From: Moritella sp. JT01
Lineage (GTDB): Bacteria; Pseudomonadota; Gammaproteobacteria; Enterobacterales; Moritellaceae
Reading direction: 5' to 3'
Assembly: GCF_001574435.1 (NCBI RefSeq)
Contig: NZ_LOCN01000002.1
Coordinates: forward strand, 51,017-111,696
DNA: 60,680 nt
Numbering within the stretch: the stretch's first letter is position 1; each line of letters begins with the position of its first letter. Below, in pieces: positions 7,757 through 17,548 of this stretch. The translations under genes and the position numbers were made by a program. The notes below the pieces were generated by a model. That model ran no database searches and had not been told where the DNA came from. It worked only from the letters and a program-made list of their open reading frames with translations.

Positions 7757-8032
7757 ATTCAATGGCTTTCTGCCTTCAAGTTTTATCTGTTTTCTTCAAT
7801 ACCGTTACGCGAGCATTTAAATTCACAATATTGTCTCTTATCCCCATTTTATTTTTATCAGCTGCCAACCTACCCAACACGTAAAAACTACAAGTGGATT
7901 AATACCAAGACTGTTTAGCAGGAAAATCACAACACAGCCCATTTATTTACCCATTGCTCCATGACCGTACGTAACATCCGCCTAAAAGTTGCAACGATTC
8001 AACATTCAGAGTTTCAATTAAGAATGCAAAAA
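7757..8032 (-). pseudogene. Second, heavily deleted copy of the holin-region/integrase fragment
   Basis: Similar to 3458-3710 (small membrane protein and the 3' end of holin), without an open frame. At CCTAAAA (7981-7987) it jumps to the integrase sequence corresponding to 4366-4420 and then loses similarity. CCTAAAA also occurs at both corresponding points of copy 1 (3704-3710 and 4366-4372), so this copy lost about 660 bp between short direct repeats. The integrase part is on the plus strand. The plus-strand frame at 7961-8143 is an accident of this fusion. Confidence 0.75.
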
Positions 8033-8215
8033 ACGAGTCATCATATACCGTCATCACACTTTAAAAACAACATAACCATAACAAAACGATTCACTGATCT
8101 GGATCAGTTTATCGAATGTGGAAAACGGTATTATTACTCATAAATAAGTAATAATTACTTGCTAATACAAGCATGACTATTTACTGATATAACCAATAAT
8201 AAGAGGACGAACACG
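8033..8215. other. Non-coding boundary between island and core genes
   Basis: AT-rich, with no third copy of the yhhQ-leader repeat and no gene. It probably contains the promoter of the DUF3149 gene and the right edge of the island. Confidence 0.4.
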
Positions 8216-8347
8216 ATGGAAATTTGGACTAAACTTTTAAGCGACCTTTTTTCTGACACGGTCGGCATTGCCTCGATTAGTGTCATCGCCCTCACCCTTA
8301 TTATTGCCAGTGTACTTATCGGTATGTTTATTGTGAAGAGCCGATAA
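8216..8347 (+). CDS. DUF3149 small membrane protein
   Basis: A 43-residue protein: a short amphipathic N-terminus (MEIWTKLLSDLFSDTVGIAS), one transmembrane helix (about residues 19-39) and a basic end. The LFSDTVGIAS segment before the helix is the DUF3149 signature, and the length fits. AGAGGA ten bases before the ATG supports translation. Function unknown; an inner-membrane single-pass protein. It appears to be the first core gene right of the island. Confidence 0.75.
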   Translation: MEIWTKLLSDLFSDTVGIASISVIALTLIIASVLIGMFIVKSR

Positions 8348-8488
8348 CCACGATAAGGTAACAACTACGGGTTAATTACTATTAGCAAATACCGACTATA
8401 ATAAGTGCATAGTCATGAATGTTAGCCGCTGTGCACCCCAAGTTATGCCTTGCATTAATTAAGGACATTCAATTACCCGGAGATGTCC

Positions 8489-8854
8489 ATGATCACTATC
8501 ATCAACCTTTCTGAAGCCAATCTGTTTATAAACCTGTCTAAAACAATCACTCACAGTGATTACGAAAATGTATTAGAACCCGTCATAAACGATATTCTTA
8601 AACAGCACAGTCAGATAAATGTCTGCGTGATATTTGCAGATGATTTTTCGGGTCTTGAATTTCATGCCTTAATCGATGATGCCATGATGGGCATAAAGTA
8701 CTGGCAATATTGGCATAAAATAGCCTTGGTTTCCGAACCCAAATGGCTGCATTCGATTGCAACAGCCATCGAGGCGATCAATCCCATTACTGTCGAAACT
8801 TTCTCAACAATATTACAAGCAGAATTATGGTTTAACGAAGAAGAGTATTTTTAA
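8489..8854 (+). CDS. SpoIIAA-like (STAS-related) protein
   Basis: A 121-residue cytoplasmic protein of the SpoIIAA-like family: alternating beta strands and helices, with SDYENVLEPVINDIL, VCVIFADDFSGLEFHAL, and IKYWQYWHKIALVSEPKWLHSI typical of the family. An ATG two codons upstream (8483) exists, but GGAG is directly attached to it, while it lies six bases before the ATG at 8489, so I prefer the latter. The role of this family is not established; its fold suggests protein or lipid binding. Confidence 0.8.
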   Translation: MITIINLSEANLFINLSKTITHSDYENVLEPVINDILKQHSQINVCVIFADDFSGLEFHALIDDAMMGIKYWQYWHKIALVSEPKWLHSIATAIEAINPITVETFSTILQAELWFNEEEYF

Positions 8855-8874
8855 TTGATGTAATGATTCTGCGC

Positions 8875-9162
8875 CTACGCTAACTTTGTTGCTATTTCAG
8901 CAAGAATACCCTGGTCTTCTTCACGGGTAACAGCAAGCCATGCACTGCATGTGTAATCTTCAAATTCAAACAACAAATTAATATCCTTATATTCCAACAT
9001 CCAGGCGTGGCGATCTGCCCCCCAATTTTTATCACATACTCGCGCACCTAATAGCGTGACTAATTTGGGTGCAAGCGTCATAAAGTTTTCAAAGCTCACC
9101 GCTTCATGTTCTAACATCAAAATATTATCTGTTGCTTGCTGCGTTGCCAGTGTCCAATTCAT
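8875..9162 (-). CDS. DUF3630 family protein
   Basis: A 95-residue soluble protein (LGARVCDKNWGADRHAWMLEY, LLFEFEDYTCSAWLAV). It matches the DUF3630 family as I know it from Vibrio and Shewanella, where it also sits just after recQ. The ATG at 9162 has AAGGAT seven bases upstream; the frame is open to 9186 but the earlier start has no such site. Only 33 bp separate it from the recQ stop, so the two are likely cotranscribed. Function unknown. Confidence 0.75.
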   Translation of the reverse strand: MNWTLATQQATDNILMLEHEAVSFENFMTLAPKLVTLLGARVCDKNWGADRHAWMLEYKDINLLFEFEDYTCSAWLAVTREEDQGILAEIATKLA

Positions 9163-9195
9163 TGTTTTATCCTTAAATACGATCAATCTGTACTG

Positions 9196-11016
9196 TTAAT
9201 CGTAAGACGCTATTTTAGTTAAAAATTGACGACCGAAACGTTCTAATTTAACGTGACCAACACCGTTAATATCCAACATTTCAGCTTCATTTTGTGGTTT
9301 TATTTCTGCCATTTCAGCCAATGAAGCATCATTAAACACAACATAAGGTGGAATATTTTCACTGTCGGCAATGTCTTTACGTAACTTACGCAGTGCAGCA
9401 AACAGCTTACGGTCATAATTAAAGTTAGCAATACGACTATTGCGTTTTGGTGCTTTATCGACATTCGTAATAGGCTGTAATCGAGGTTCTGCTAATTCTA
9501 GCTCTTGCTCACCACGTAATACCGGACGTGCCGCTTCTGTTAATTGTAATACCGAGCTGCGGGTAATATTTTGTAACAATAACCCGCTATGCACGAGTTG
9601 GCGTAACACACTTAACCAGTGCTCTTGCGATTTATGTTTACCAATACCAAACGTCGATAACTTATCGTGCCCACGCTCTTTCACCCGTTGGTTTTGCGAA
9701 CCTCTTAATACATCAACAACATACGCCATACCAAATGCCTGACCAACACGATACACGCACGACAATGCCATTTGTGCATCTTTAGCGCCGTCATATCGCT
9801 TCGGCGGATCTAAACAAATGTCGCAGTTACCACAAGACCGATCATTAAACTCACCAAAATAATTCAGTAATACCTGACGACGACACGTTTGTGCTTCGGC
9901 AAATGCCACCATGGTATTGAGTTTATGCATTTCAACACGTTGCTGCTGCTCGTTCTCAGTTTGTTCAACCATATAACGCACCCGCATAATATCCGCGGGA
10001 TCAAACATTAATAACGCTTCTGCAGGTAAACCATCACGCCCAGCTCGGCCTGTCTCTTGGTAATAGGATTCAATATTTTTTGGTAAGTCGTAGTGCACAA
10101 CAAACCGCACATTGGGCTTATTGATCCCCATCCCAAATGCCACGGTCGCCACCACAATATCCAATTCATCACGAATAAAGGTTTCTTGTGTATCTTGGCG
10201 CTCTTGTTGGGGCAAACCCGCATGATAAGGCTTGGCATCAAACCCTGCCCGAGTTAACCCTTCAGCCACTTCTTCAACGCGTTTTCGACTTGTGCAATAG
10301 ACAATGCCACTGACACCGTCTTGTTGTTTTACATAACGTTTAAGCTGATCTAACGCTTTAAATTTTTCCACCAACGAATAACGAATATTAGGTCGGTCAA
10401 AACTCGACATACTCACTTTAGGATCGTTCATTTTCAATTGATTCAGTATATCTAAGCGTGTGGCATCGTCTGCCGTAGCCGTTAATGCCATCAAAGGCAC
10501 ATTTGGAAACAACTGTTTCAACTTCCCTAACTCATTGTATTCTGGTCTAAAATCATGACCCCACGACGAAATACAATGCGCTTCATCAATGGCAAATAAA
10601 CTGATTGGTAATTGCTGTAAATACTGTAAAAAATCACCCACCATCAAACGCTCAGGAGATAAGTACAGAACTTGTAGACGGTTATTATGTAAGTCATTAA
10701 AGATTTGCGCAGACTCTTGTCGCGCTAAGGTTGAATTCATATAAGCAGCAGAAACACCACTGGCTCGCAGTGCATCAACCTGATCTTTCATTAATGAAAT
10801 TAACGGGCTTAACACGATCGTTAACCCGCCACGCACCAAGGCGGGTATTTGATAGCATAATGATTTACCGCCTCCCGTAGGCATAATAACTAAACTATCG
10901 AGTCCTGCGACAGCATGTGCGATCACATCTTCCTGACCCATACGGAATTGTTGATAGCCAAAGACGCTCTCAAGTACTTGCTGAGCAGATGGAAGAGTTG
11001 AAACAGATGCTGTCAT
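9196..11016 (-). CDS. recQ: ATP-dependent DNA helicase RecQ
   Basis: A 606-residue 3'-5' superfamily 2 helicase acting in recombination and replication-fork repair. Domains in order: helicase core with [12 protein letters not shown] (Walker A, about residue 47), [19 protein letters not shown] (DEAH box), TATAD, the C-terminal RecA-like lobe with GRAGRDG, the zinc-binding region with the Cys set CRRQ...CGNCDIC, winged helix, and an HRDC domain ending in [11 protein letters not shown]. The ATG at 11016 gives the family length; the frame is open to 11139 without support. It is in the usual neighbourhood of rarD and yigI. Confidence 0.97.
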   Translation of the reverse strand: MTASVSTLPSAQQVLESVFGYQQFRMGQEDVIAHAVAGLDSLVIMPTGGGKSLCYQIPALVRGGLTIVLSPLISLMKDQVDALRASGVSAAYMNSTLARQESAQIFNDLHNNRLQVLYLSPERLMVGDFLQYLQQLPISLFAIDEAHCISSWGHDFRPEYNELGKLKQLFPNVPLMALTATADDATRLDILNQLKMNDPKVSMSSFDRPNIRYSLVEKFKALDQLKRYVKQQDGVSGIVYCTSRKRVEEVAEGLTRAGFDAKPYHAGLPQQERQDTQETFIRDELDIVVATVAFGMGINKPNVRFVVHYDLPKNIESYYQETGRAGRDGLPAEALLMFDPADIMRVRYMVEQTENEQQQRVEMHKLNTMVAFAEAQTCRRQVLLNYFGEFNDRSCGNCDICLDPPKRYDGAKDAQMALSCVYRVGQAFGMAYVVDVLRGSQNQRVKERGHDKLSTFGIGKHKSQEHWLSVLRQLVHSGLLLQNITRSSVLQLTEAARPVLRGEQELELAEPRLQPITNVDKAPKRNSRIANFNYDRKLFAALRKLRKDIADSENIPPYVVFNDASLAEMAEIKPQNEAEMLDINGVGHVKLERFGRQFLTKIASYD

Positions 11017-11240
11017 GATAGTTCGTTCTCGGTTTAATTCAATTAGGGTTGTTCTGAAAATAACGTAATCGGTAATTTTAGCAGGATATGCATGCACTAA
11101 ACAAACGCTACTAAAACAAAATTCGCGCGAATTATTCAACTGTAGTCATCAATATACAGAATATTGCCTACACTGGATCGTAACAGTATAAAAAATAGTT
11201 ATATATCCCCAAAAATCCCCACATTCAAGGAGAGTCAATT

Positions 11241-11963
11241 GTGGAACCAATCAACCCAGCGATAGCCGCCTTTTTACCCAACGAAGTTCAGGATATGTTC
11301 TTCCCTTTTGCGAGTGTCATGCTTGCACCATTATTGATGAACTTGGTGATAGGCTTTGCTTTATCTTGGGTTATTGGTGTCCACTTCCGCTATTTCGCGT
11401 CTTCATTTTGTAACCGTCAAGATTTCTCTCGTCTATTCCCTTTACTTATGTTGACGGTTATCTTAATTATCTCAATTGTTAAAGCATCTCTCGCACTGGC
11501 GCTGGGCCTAGTGGGTGCGTTATCAATTGTACGCTTTCGTACCCCGATCAAAGAACCTGAAGAACTGCTTTATTTATTTTTAAATATTGGTATAGCTGTC
11601 GCTCTGGGTGCTGGGCAAACCACTGCAGCAATCACAGCATGTATAACCACCTTAGTACTGGTGAGCTTTATTAGACATTCCAAAACAGACCATCATGGCG
11701 AAAAAGGTATTTTCTTATCATTACGTCACCAACATGAAGGTGAAAATCAAGTAAGTATCAGTGAACTGCAAGCGATCTTCACCACCCATACCACCCGCAG
11801 TGATTTACGCCGCTATGATCATGAGCGGCAACTCGTCGAAGCCACCTTTTTTATCTCTTTTGCCAACAGTGAACATTTGGATAATTTATTTGAAGCATTA
11901 GAACATCGATATCCAGGAGTGGCGTTATCTTTACTCGAACAACATAACATCGCTGGAGTGTAG
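11241..11963 (+). CDS. DUF4956 membrane protein, first gene of VTC/CotH operon
   Basis: A 240-residue inner-membrane protein with about four transmembrane helices (residues 26-48, 65-88, 92-100 joined to a GALSIVRFRTPIKEPEELLYLFLNIGIAVALGAG signature, and 124-144), then a soluble C-terminal domain. The signature is that of DUF4956. Start is GTG at 11241 with AAGGAG eight bases upstream. The stop is two bases before the next ATG, so it is coupled to the CotH-like gene. DUF4956 proteins are regularly found beside VTC-domain and CotH proteins; a role as membrane partner or channel is inference. Confidence 0.85.
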   Translation: MEPINPAIAAFLPNEVQDMFFPFASVMLAPLLMNLVIGFALSWVIGVHFRYFASSFCNRQDFSRLFPLLMLTVILIISIVKASLALALGLVGALSIVRFRTPIKEPEELLYLFLNIGIAVALGAGQTTAAITACITTLVLVSFIRHSKTDHHGEKGIFLSLRHQHEGENQVSISELQAIFTTHTTRSDLRRYDHERQLVEATFFISFANSEHLDNLFEALEHRYPGVALSLLEQHNIAGV

Positions 11964-11965
11964 CC

Positions 11966-14581
11966 ATGCTCCTATCCGAAAACAGATCGCGGTTTGCAAA
12001 ACGCGATCGCTGGTACACGATTGGTGGGTTGTTATTGATATTATTACTCATAACCCCATCGCCGAAAACCGTTAAGAACTGGCTTGTCCAGCATGGTTTT
12101 GTTGCACATAGTACTGACCGCAACACAAAAAACAAACAACTATTAAACGCCCTGATTGATGCGCCACTAAAATACCTCAACGCCGATACTAATATCCCGA
12201 ACTTACAGTTAGATATTAAATATCAAGATTGGATGCGCTTGGTTGCCGATCGAAAACAAGCATTAAAAGAAGGTCAGATCCCCGATCAACGCTCTGAAGT
12301 CAAAGCCAGTGTCAGTTATTTACAAAACAAATATAGCGCTAAGGTACGTCTACAAGGCGATTTATTAGATCATGTTGCGGCACCACTGCGATGGTCGTTA
12401 CGTGTCGAATTAAAAGGTAAAAGCAGTCTATTAAAGGTAAAAAGGTTTGCCTTACTCAGCCCAAATGTACGCGGCAATCACGCCCCGCTATTATTTACGA
12501 AAACCTTAGATGTGGCCGGGTTTGATATTATTTCACCTCAGCATATCCCAGTAAATCTGACGGTTAACGGCACACCTTGGGGATTAATGCTATTAGAAGA
12601 AGTATTCGCCAAAGAGTTACTCGCCAATAATAACCGTACCGAAGGACTCATCCTAAAATTAGAGCAAGCGACACAAAATGAAGATAATAGCCAATTACAC
12701 AAAATATTTCGTCCAAAAGTATTTCAACAACGTAACGCGATCAGTGATCCGAGTTTAAATAGGCAACGTAAGATCGCTTTAACCTTACTCAGTGATTTTC
12801 TTAATCAACGCCGTAAAGCCTCCGATGTATTTGACAGTCGTAAACTTGGCCAATACATAGCAACTGTCGACCTGTGGTCTGCATGGCATGCTTTTAGCTG
12901 GAACAACTTACGTTTTTATTACAATCCACATACCGCCAAACTTGAACCAATCCAAAGTGATGAAGCATTATCTCCGGTACCGGATAAAATTTTATTACAG
13001 CCCGTCAGTGCCCAATTCCCGCTAATCCAAGCCATGCTGAACGATGACAAAGTAAAAGACCAATACGATAAAGCGCTTAATCACCTTATTACCCTTGTTA
13101 ACAACAAAAAATTACCTGAACAATTAGACATTTTACAGCAGCAAGTCATTAAAAAAATGCAGCATGGTTCGCCATTACTGCAAGGCTATAATTTTGATAG
13201 TTTAACGGCCCATGCACAATGTTTAGCAGACGGTTGTCAATCACTCCCCACTATGCCAACAGAGTGGCATCGCCATGTTGATACATTCAGCGCGGAATTA
13301 CCTTGGGATCTTGCGAGTAAGTTCCGCTATAGCAACAATGAAAAACAACTGCAATTACGTAATAACAATCAAGCACCTGTATCTATTATTGATATAGTTG
13401 TGAGTGATAAATGGGGCAGTGAAATTAGTTTAGTTGATGCGCCCGAATTACCTTTTATCTTAACCAGAAACCAAGCTGACGGCAGCTTAATCATTGATAA
13501 CGATGAAGCGTATAGTATTAAATTACTCAGTCGCCAGAATAATAAAAAACTCCAAACATATCGCTTTGAATTAGGTGAATCAGCAACGCGTTTTTTGCCT
13601 CGACCTCTGCCGATGCAGCAAGAGTCTGATGTACTTGCTAAGTATGACTTTATTCAAGTGCAACAAGATGGTTGGTATTTCAAACCCGGTAATTGGCAAA
13701 TTAATGATTATCTCATCACCCCTGAAGATACCCGAGTGTATATGCCAGAAAATACCCATTTACGTTTCAGTAAAAATGCAGGCATGCTTATTTTCGGGCA
13801 ACTTGATATTGAAGGCAGCACCCAATATCCGGTCACGCTCACTGCCAGTAGTAAAAAAAATTGGCAAGGTATTGCGGTATTCGGCTCGGGCAGTAAATCA
13901 ACAATCCAACATTTGGATATGGCAGCCAGTGCCAGTCCAAAACAAGGTAATTGGCAACCCAGAGGGGCACTGTACATGTACGATGTTGACCTTAATGCCA
14001 GTGATATGACCTTGCGTAATAACCGCTCCGAAGATGCTTTGAATATGGTTAATAGTAAATTTAATTTGACTAAATTACTCATCGAAAATGCTTATTCTGA
14101 TGGCTTTGATTGTGATTTTTGTAAAGGCACGATCAGTGACAGTCAATTCAACACAGTCGGCGTGAGGTCTGGTGGTGATGCCATTGATATTAGTGGTTCA
14201 AACATTATCGTGCGTAATAGCAAATTTAGTCAAATCCGTGATAAAGCCATTTCAGCGGGCGAACACAGCAGCGTTGATGCGAGTAATATCCAAGTGAATA
14301 ATGCGGCATTTGGTATTGTCGCGAAAGATGGTTCACAAGTAATTGCCGCTGATATTCATGCTGTCGACATTAAGCATTACCTCTTCATGTCTTATATGAA
14401 AAAACCATTCTTTGGTGGGGCGAGTTTGCAAGCGTCTAGTTTTAACTGTGATCACTGCAGTAATATCAGCATGCTTCAAAAAAACAACTATCTGTCGTTA
14501 GATGGTCAACAACAAACAGCTAAAAAATTAAACGTGAAAAAACTTTACACTGGCTCCATGCGCTCGGACAAACCCAAATGA
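11966..14581 (+). CDS. CotH kinase-like protein with C-terminal right-handed beta-helix
   Basis: An 871-residue protein with one N-terminal membrane anchor (about residues 16-32), so the bulk is probably periplasmic. Residues ~85-400 resemble CotH: VRLQGDLLDH, LRVELKG, LLFTKTLDVAGFDI, PWGLMLLEEVFAKELL, and WHAFSWNNLRFYYNP followed by EPIQSDEA, where CotH kinases carry their metal-binding Asp. Residues ~570-830 form a parallel beta-helix (GMLIFGQLDIEGS, GGDAIDISGSNIIVRNSKF) like carbohydrate-processing proteins. CotH proteins phosphorylate other proteins, but activity here is not assured because the catalytic segment departs from the classical one. The next ATG overlaps its stop (ATGA). Confidence 0.75.
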   Translation: MLLSENRSRFAKRDRWYTIGGLLLILLLITPSPKTVKNWLVQHGFVAHSTDRNTKNKQLLNALIDAPLKYLNADTNIPNLQLDIKYQDWMRLVADRKQALKEGQIPDQRSEVKASVSYLQNKYSAKVRLQGDLLDHVAAPLRWSLRVELKGKSSLLKVKRFALLSPNVRGNHAPLLFTKTLDVAGFDIISPQHIPVNLTVNGTPWGLMLLEEVFAKELLANNNRTEGLILKLEQATQNEDNSQLHKIFRPKVFQQRNAISDPSLNRQRKIALTLLSDFLNQRRKASDVFDSRKLGQYIATVDLWSAWHAFSWNNLRFYYNPHTAKLEPIQSDEALSPVPDKILLQPVSAQFPLIQAMLNDDKVKDQYDKALNHLITLVNNKKLPEQLDILQQQVIKKMQHGSPLLQGYNFDSLTAHAQCLADGCQSLPTMPTEWHRHVDTFSAELPWDLASKFRYSNNEKQLQLRNNNQAPVSIIDIVVSDKWGSEISLVDAPELPFILTRNQADGSLIIDNDEAYSIKLLSRQNNKKLQTYRFELGESATRFLPRPLPMQQESDVLAKYDFIQVQQDGWYFKPGNWQINDYLITPEDTRVYMPENTHLRFSKNAGMLIFGQLDIEGSTQYPVTLTASSKKNWQGIAVFGSGSKSTIQHLDMAASASPKQGNWQPRGALYMYDVDLNASDMTLRNNRSEDALNMVNSKFNLTKLLIENAYSDGFDCDFCKGTISDSQFNTVGVRSGGDAIDISGSNIIVRNSKFSQIRDKAISAGEHSSVDASNIQVNNAAFGIVAKDGSQVIAADIHAVDIKHYLFMSYMKKPFFGGASLQASSFNCDHCSNISMLQKNNYLSLDGQQQTAKKLNVKKLYTGSMRSDKPK

Positions 14582-15258
14582 TTCAAGACTATCGCTTTGA
14601 AATTAAAATACCAATCCCGCTTAATCGCTTAGAGTACATGCTGTCTTGGTTGAGACTATCACCAATGGGGTTTCGCCAACATCACCCGGCTCAACATGTA
14701 AATAGTGTTTATTTTGACAGTTACCAAATGGCTTGCTTTGCCGAGAATCTCTCCGGTATTAGCAACCGTAATAAAATGCGTATTCGTTGGTATCACGATA
14801 TTACTAATGCAGGTAAAGCGCAGCTTGAATTTAAGCTGCGCCGTAGCGGTAAAGGCTGTAAAGTAATTTACCCTTTACAGCTTAATTTTGATGACCCCAA
14901 TATCAGTTGGTCAGAGCACATTAAGCACTGCCAATCTCAGCTGACTCTACAGGCATTGTCAGAATGGGATAGCCAAACTTACCCCATATTATTAGGACGT
15001 TATAAGCGCCAATACTTAATTAGTTTTTGCGGGCGAATACGCGCGACACTTGATAGTGATATGGAAGTATACGACCAGCGCTATTGGAGTAAACCGAATA
15101 CCACTCGCTCACATAAAATGGGTGACTATGTACTATTAGAATTAAAGTGCCAAGATCAACATGAACGTCTGCTCAGTGATTTAGTCAGTCGCTGCCCGCT
15201 TAATCCATCACGACATTCAAAATACGTGAATGGTGTGAGACACATGATTTATGTATAG
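14578..15258 (+). CDS. VTC-domain (polyphosphate polymerase-type) protein
   Basis: A 226-residue cytoplasmic protein with the triphosphate-tunnel layout of the yeast Vtc4 polymerase: RFEIKIPI at the start, VNSVYFDS, KMRIRWY (paired tunnel Arg), QLEFKLRRSG (Lys), LGRYKRQYL, RATLDSDMEVYD, VLLELKC (metal-binding Glu) and SRHSKYVNGV (Lys near the end). By eye all basic and acidic tunnel positions are kept, so polyphosphate synthesis from a nucleotide is plausible, though unproven for bacterial members. It overlaps the CotH-like gene by 4 bases and the following gene by 8, so all are translated together. Confidence 0.85.
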   Translation: MIQDYRFEIKIPIPLNRLEYMLSWLRLSPMGFRQHHPAQHVNSVYFDSYQMACFAENLSGISNRNKMRIRWYHDITNAGKAQLEFKLRRSGKGCKVIYPLQLNFDDPNISWSEHIKHCQSQLTLQALSEWDSQTYPILLGRYKRQYLISFCGRIRATLDSDMEVYDQRYWSKPNTTRSHKMGDYVLLELKCQDQHERLLSDLVSRCPLNPSRHSKYVNGVRHMIYV

Positions 15259-17431
15259 GCCTCTGGTTGGCTGCAGTGCTGGTTTACTGATGTTCATTTC
15301 AGTAACGTCGGTCGCAGTCAGTCAAGTATATCCTTCTGCAGGTACCGCTTGGGTGATCACTGGCCAACAACAAGCCGCGACAGCACCTCATTTACAGCAA
15401 CAATTTCATTCAGCCTCTGCAGTATCACAATGGGAAGATACCCATGCTGATATCAGTATTGGTGGGCATTATAGTCAATATAATGCCAAAAACATTACCC
15501 AACTTGGTTATATGTATAGTCAAAAACTAGATTGGCAGATGGGTCAAAAGGAGCAGCAATTACGACACTGGATAACCCTGAAGCAGCAAGAATATGAATC
15601 GTTATTTCTACACTTTCAAAACGACACTCAATTTGAAATACCAAACAACAAACACGGTGCGCATACCCCACTCTACGGCATTCCCGAGTTTGTTGCCATT
15701 CAACAACCTTCAACGCTAACGCGGCAAGGTCGCATTAAGCCCATCAACATGCCAATACAGCAACCGTTGGCGCTAAAAAAAAACCAATCCTTATATTTAT
15801 TTTCATCAGAGAAATTAATGGGTTTAGATATCACGTTTAATGGGCAACAGCTCAACAGTAGCAGCATAACAATCTCCTATGCAACACGAGATATAACGAC
15901 AGAAACGCTTGAATATGCTTGGCAACCATTGCTAACACAGCCTCTAGCATCGACATTAAACAGCCGCTGGAATCCGCCGCAACGTTGGCCAAGAGTCAGT
16001 ATTTCACCACAACTCAGCTCGCAATTAAGCGCCCAATTAAACGTTAAACACGCCCGTTTTTATGTATTGAAAATTGAGATTAATAATCCAATTACAGGGT
16101 TAACGTTAACTAAACTCCGTTTACCAAGTTGGTATCAATTTACTGAAAAATCAAACCAACACTATGTCACAATCCCCGGTTGGGATCCCATTAACGATAG
16201 TAATAAAGATGGCTATATTGATGATAGTGAATACCTGCAACGTTTAAATAATAATGCCAGTGCTCGCTTGCCTTATCAAGCGCGCTTAATACCCTTGGGT
16301 AGAATGTGGAATGAAAAATCAGCGCTGTGCTACGTTAATTTATTCTCTGCACTCAATCGTACTTTACTAACAGACTATCTTTATCAACATTGGCAACAAC
16401 AAGGCTATCAAGGTGCTTATAATGACTCACTTTACCGGGTTCCGAACAGCACTCAATTTCCCACCACCACTGGAGGAAATATTCTCGAATTACAACTCCC
16501 GGTTCGACAAGCGGGCAAATCTTATTGGCAGAGTCTCAGCGCCTTTAATCAGCATTTACAACAAACAAACCCACAAGCTTGGATTGGTGCCAATATCTCT
16601 GATTTAAACCTCTTTAGCCAACCCGACTTACAATCTTTGGTTGCCGGGTTTAATTTTTTTGTACGTGAAGATTACATTCATCCAAGCCTAGGTTTGTTTC
16701 AAAAACGCGGGTTACTGCAACGTTGGGAACACTTCTTATTAAGCGCACAAGGTAAGCGTAGCGTGTTGATGGCGCATATGCGTAAAGGCGGAAAAGTACG
16801 TTGGCAAGGCCATAGTCAAGTGAACTGGCAGTATGATCAAAGCACCAATCTGGCTATTTTCTACTTACTGAATAACCCCCGACTGGATTTTTATCAGCAA
16901 TGGAATAATAGTTTTTATTACTCGAGCAAAAATACCCGAGCAGATAACTACTACCAACCCGGCATTCCAAACAATGTCGCTTACCAGCCCACAGCAATGT
17001 TACGCTATAACATTGGTCAACCGATTTCAGCCCCCGATAATTACCCTCCAGTCGACTATGTCGATAAAGACAATAATATGATGGCGACCAGCGTCGATAC
17101 ACAACTCACTGTAAATAATCAAACGCTAGCAATCACGCCAAGCCATTGGTTTTATTTTTATCGTCAAGCCAGCAGCGTATTACCCTGGCAGCAACCGCAA
17201 CCGCCAACAGTAGCCGTCATCGCTCGGCGCTATCAACATGGCTTAATACTTTATTATACCGACCGTAATGGCAGTGATAAAAAATTCAGTGAGCAAGCAA
17301 AGGTAACCCTAGACTTACCCGGATATTACCGACGTCTTAATGCTGATGGCAGCCTCAGCGAACGAATAAATAAAATCACATTAACCGGTTACCAAGGCAT
17401 AATATTGATACCAGAACCCAGTCCTTCATAA
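15251..17431 (+). CDS. Large secreted protein, possibly glycoside hydrolase-like; last gene of VTC/CotH operon
   Basis: A 726-residue protein with a signal peptide (residues 1-25, ...SVTSVAVSQ). It has a beta-rich N-terminal half and, near residues 315-328, DSNKDGYIDDSEY, a calcium-binding EF-hand/dockerin-like loop. A region of about residues 340-600 follows, with alternating helices and strands (ALNRTLLTDYLYQHWQQQGYQGAYNDSL, SYWQSLSAFNQHL) that recalls a TIM barrel. The end is a beta domain (RRLNADGSLSERI..ITLTGYQGIIL) like the C-terminal domains of glycosidases. I recognise no named family. Operon position suggests that it acts on an envelope or extracellular polymer. Its start lies 8 bases inside the VTC gene. 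Confidence 0.6.
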   Translation: MYRPLVGCSAGLLMFISVTSVAVSQVYPSAGTAWVITGQQQAATAPHLQQQFHSASAVSQWEDTHADISIGGHYSQYNAKNITQLGYMYSQKLDWQMGQKEQQLRHWITLKQQEYESLFLHFQNDTQFEIPNNKHGAHTPLYGIPEFVAIQQPSTLTRQGRIKPINMPIQQPLALKKNQSLYLFSSEKLMGLDITFNGQQLNSSSITISYATRDITTETLEYAWQPLLTQPLASTLNSRWNPPQRWPRVSISPQLSSQLSAQLNVKHARFYVLKIEINNPITGLTLTKLRLPSWYQFTEKSNQHYVTIPGWDPINDSNKDGYIDDSEYLQRLNNNASARLPYQARLIPLGRMWNEKSALCYVNLFSALNRTLLTDYLYQHWQQQGYQGAYNDSLYRVPNSTQFPTTTGGNILELQLPVRQAGKSYWQSLSAFNQHLQQTNPQAWIGANISDLNLFSQPDLQSLVAGFNFFVREDYIHPSLGLFQKRGLLQRWEHFLLSAQGKRSVLMAHMRKGGKVRWQGHSQVNWQYDQSTNLAIFYLLNNPRLDFYQQWNNSFYYSSKNTRADNYYQPGIPNNVAYQPTAMLRYNIGQPISAPDNYPPVDYVDKDNNMMATSVDTQLTVNNQTLAITPSHWFYFYRQASSVLPWQQPQPPTVAVIARRYQHGLILYYTDRNGSDKKFSEQAKVTLDLPGYYRRLNADGSLSERINKITLTGYQGIILIPEPSPS

Positions 17432-17548
17432 AATAATATCCGCTGAATAATTAATTTAAGGTGTATTTTCGATGAAAGTGAGCTACCTTAACGTAACTCG
17501 TTTGTTAAACCCTCGATTTTAATAGCACACACAGTTTAGGCAGGACCC

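Noticed and set aside
7961-8143. Plus-strand 60-codon frame
   Set aside because: Created by the fusion of antisense holin and integrase remnants; no RBS and no intact domain.
8155-8364. Minus-strand 69-codon frame
   Set aside because: Antisense of the DUF3149 gene, which has a good RBS and a family signature.
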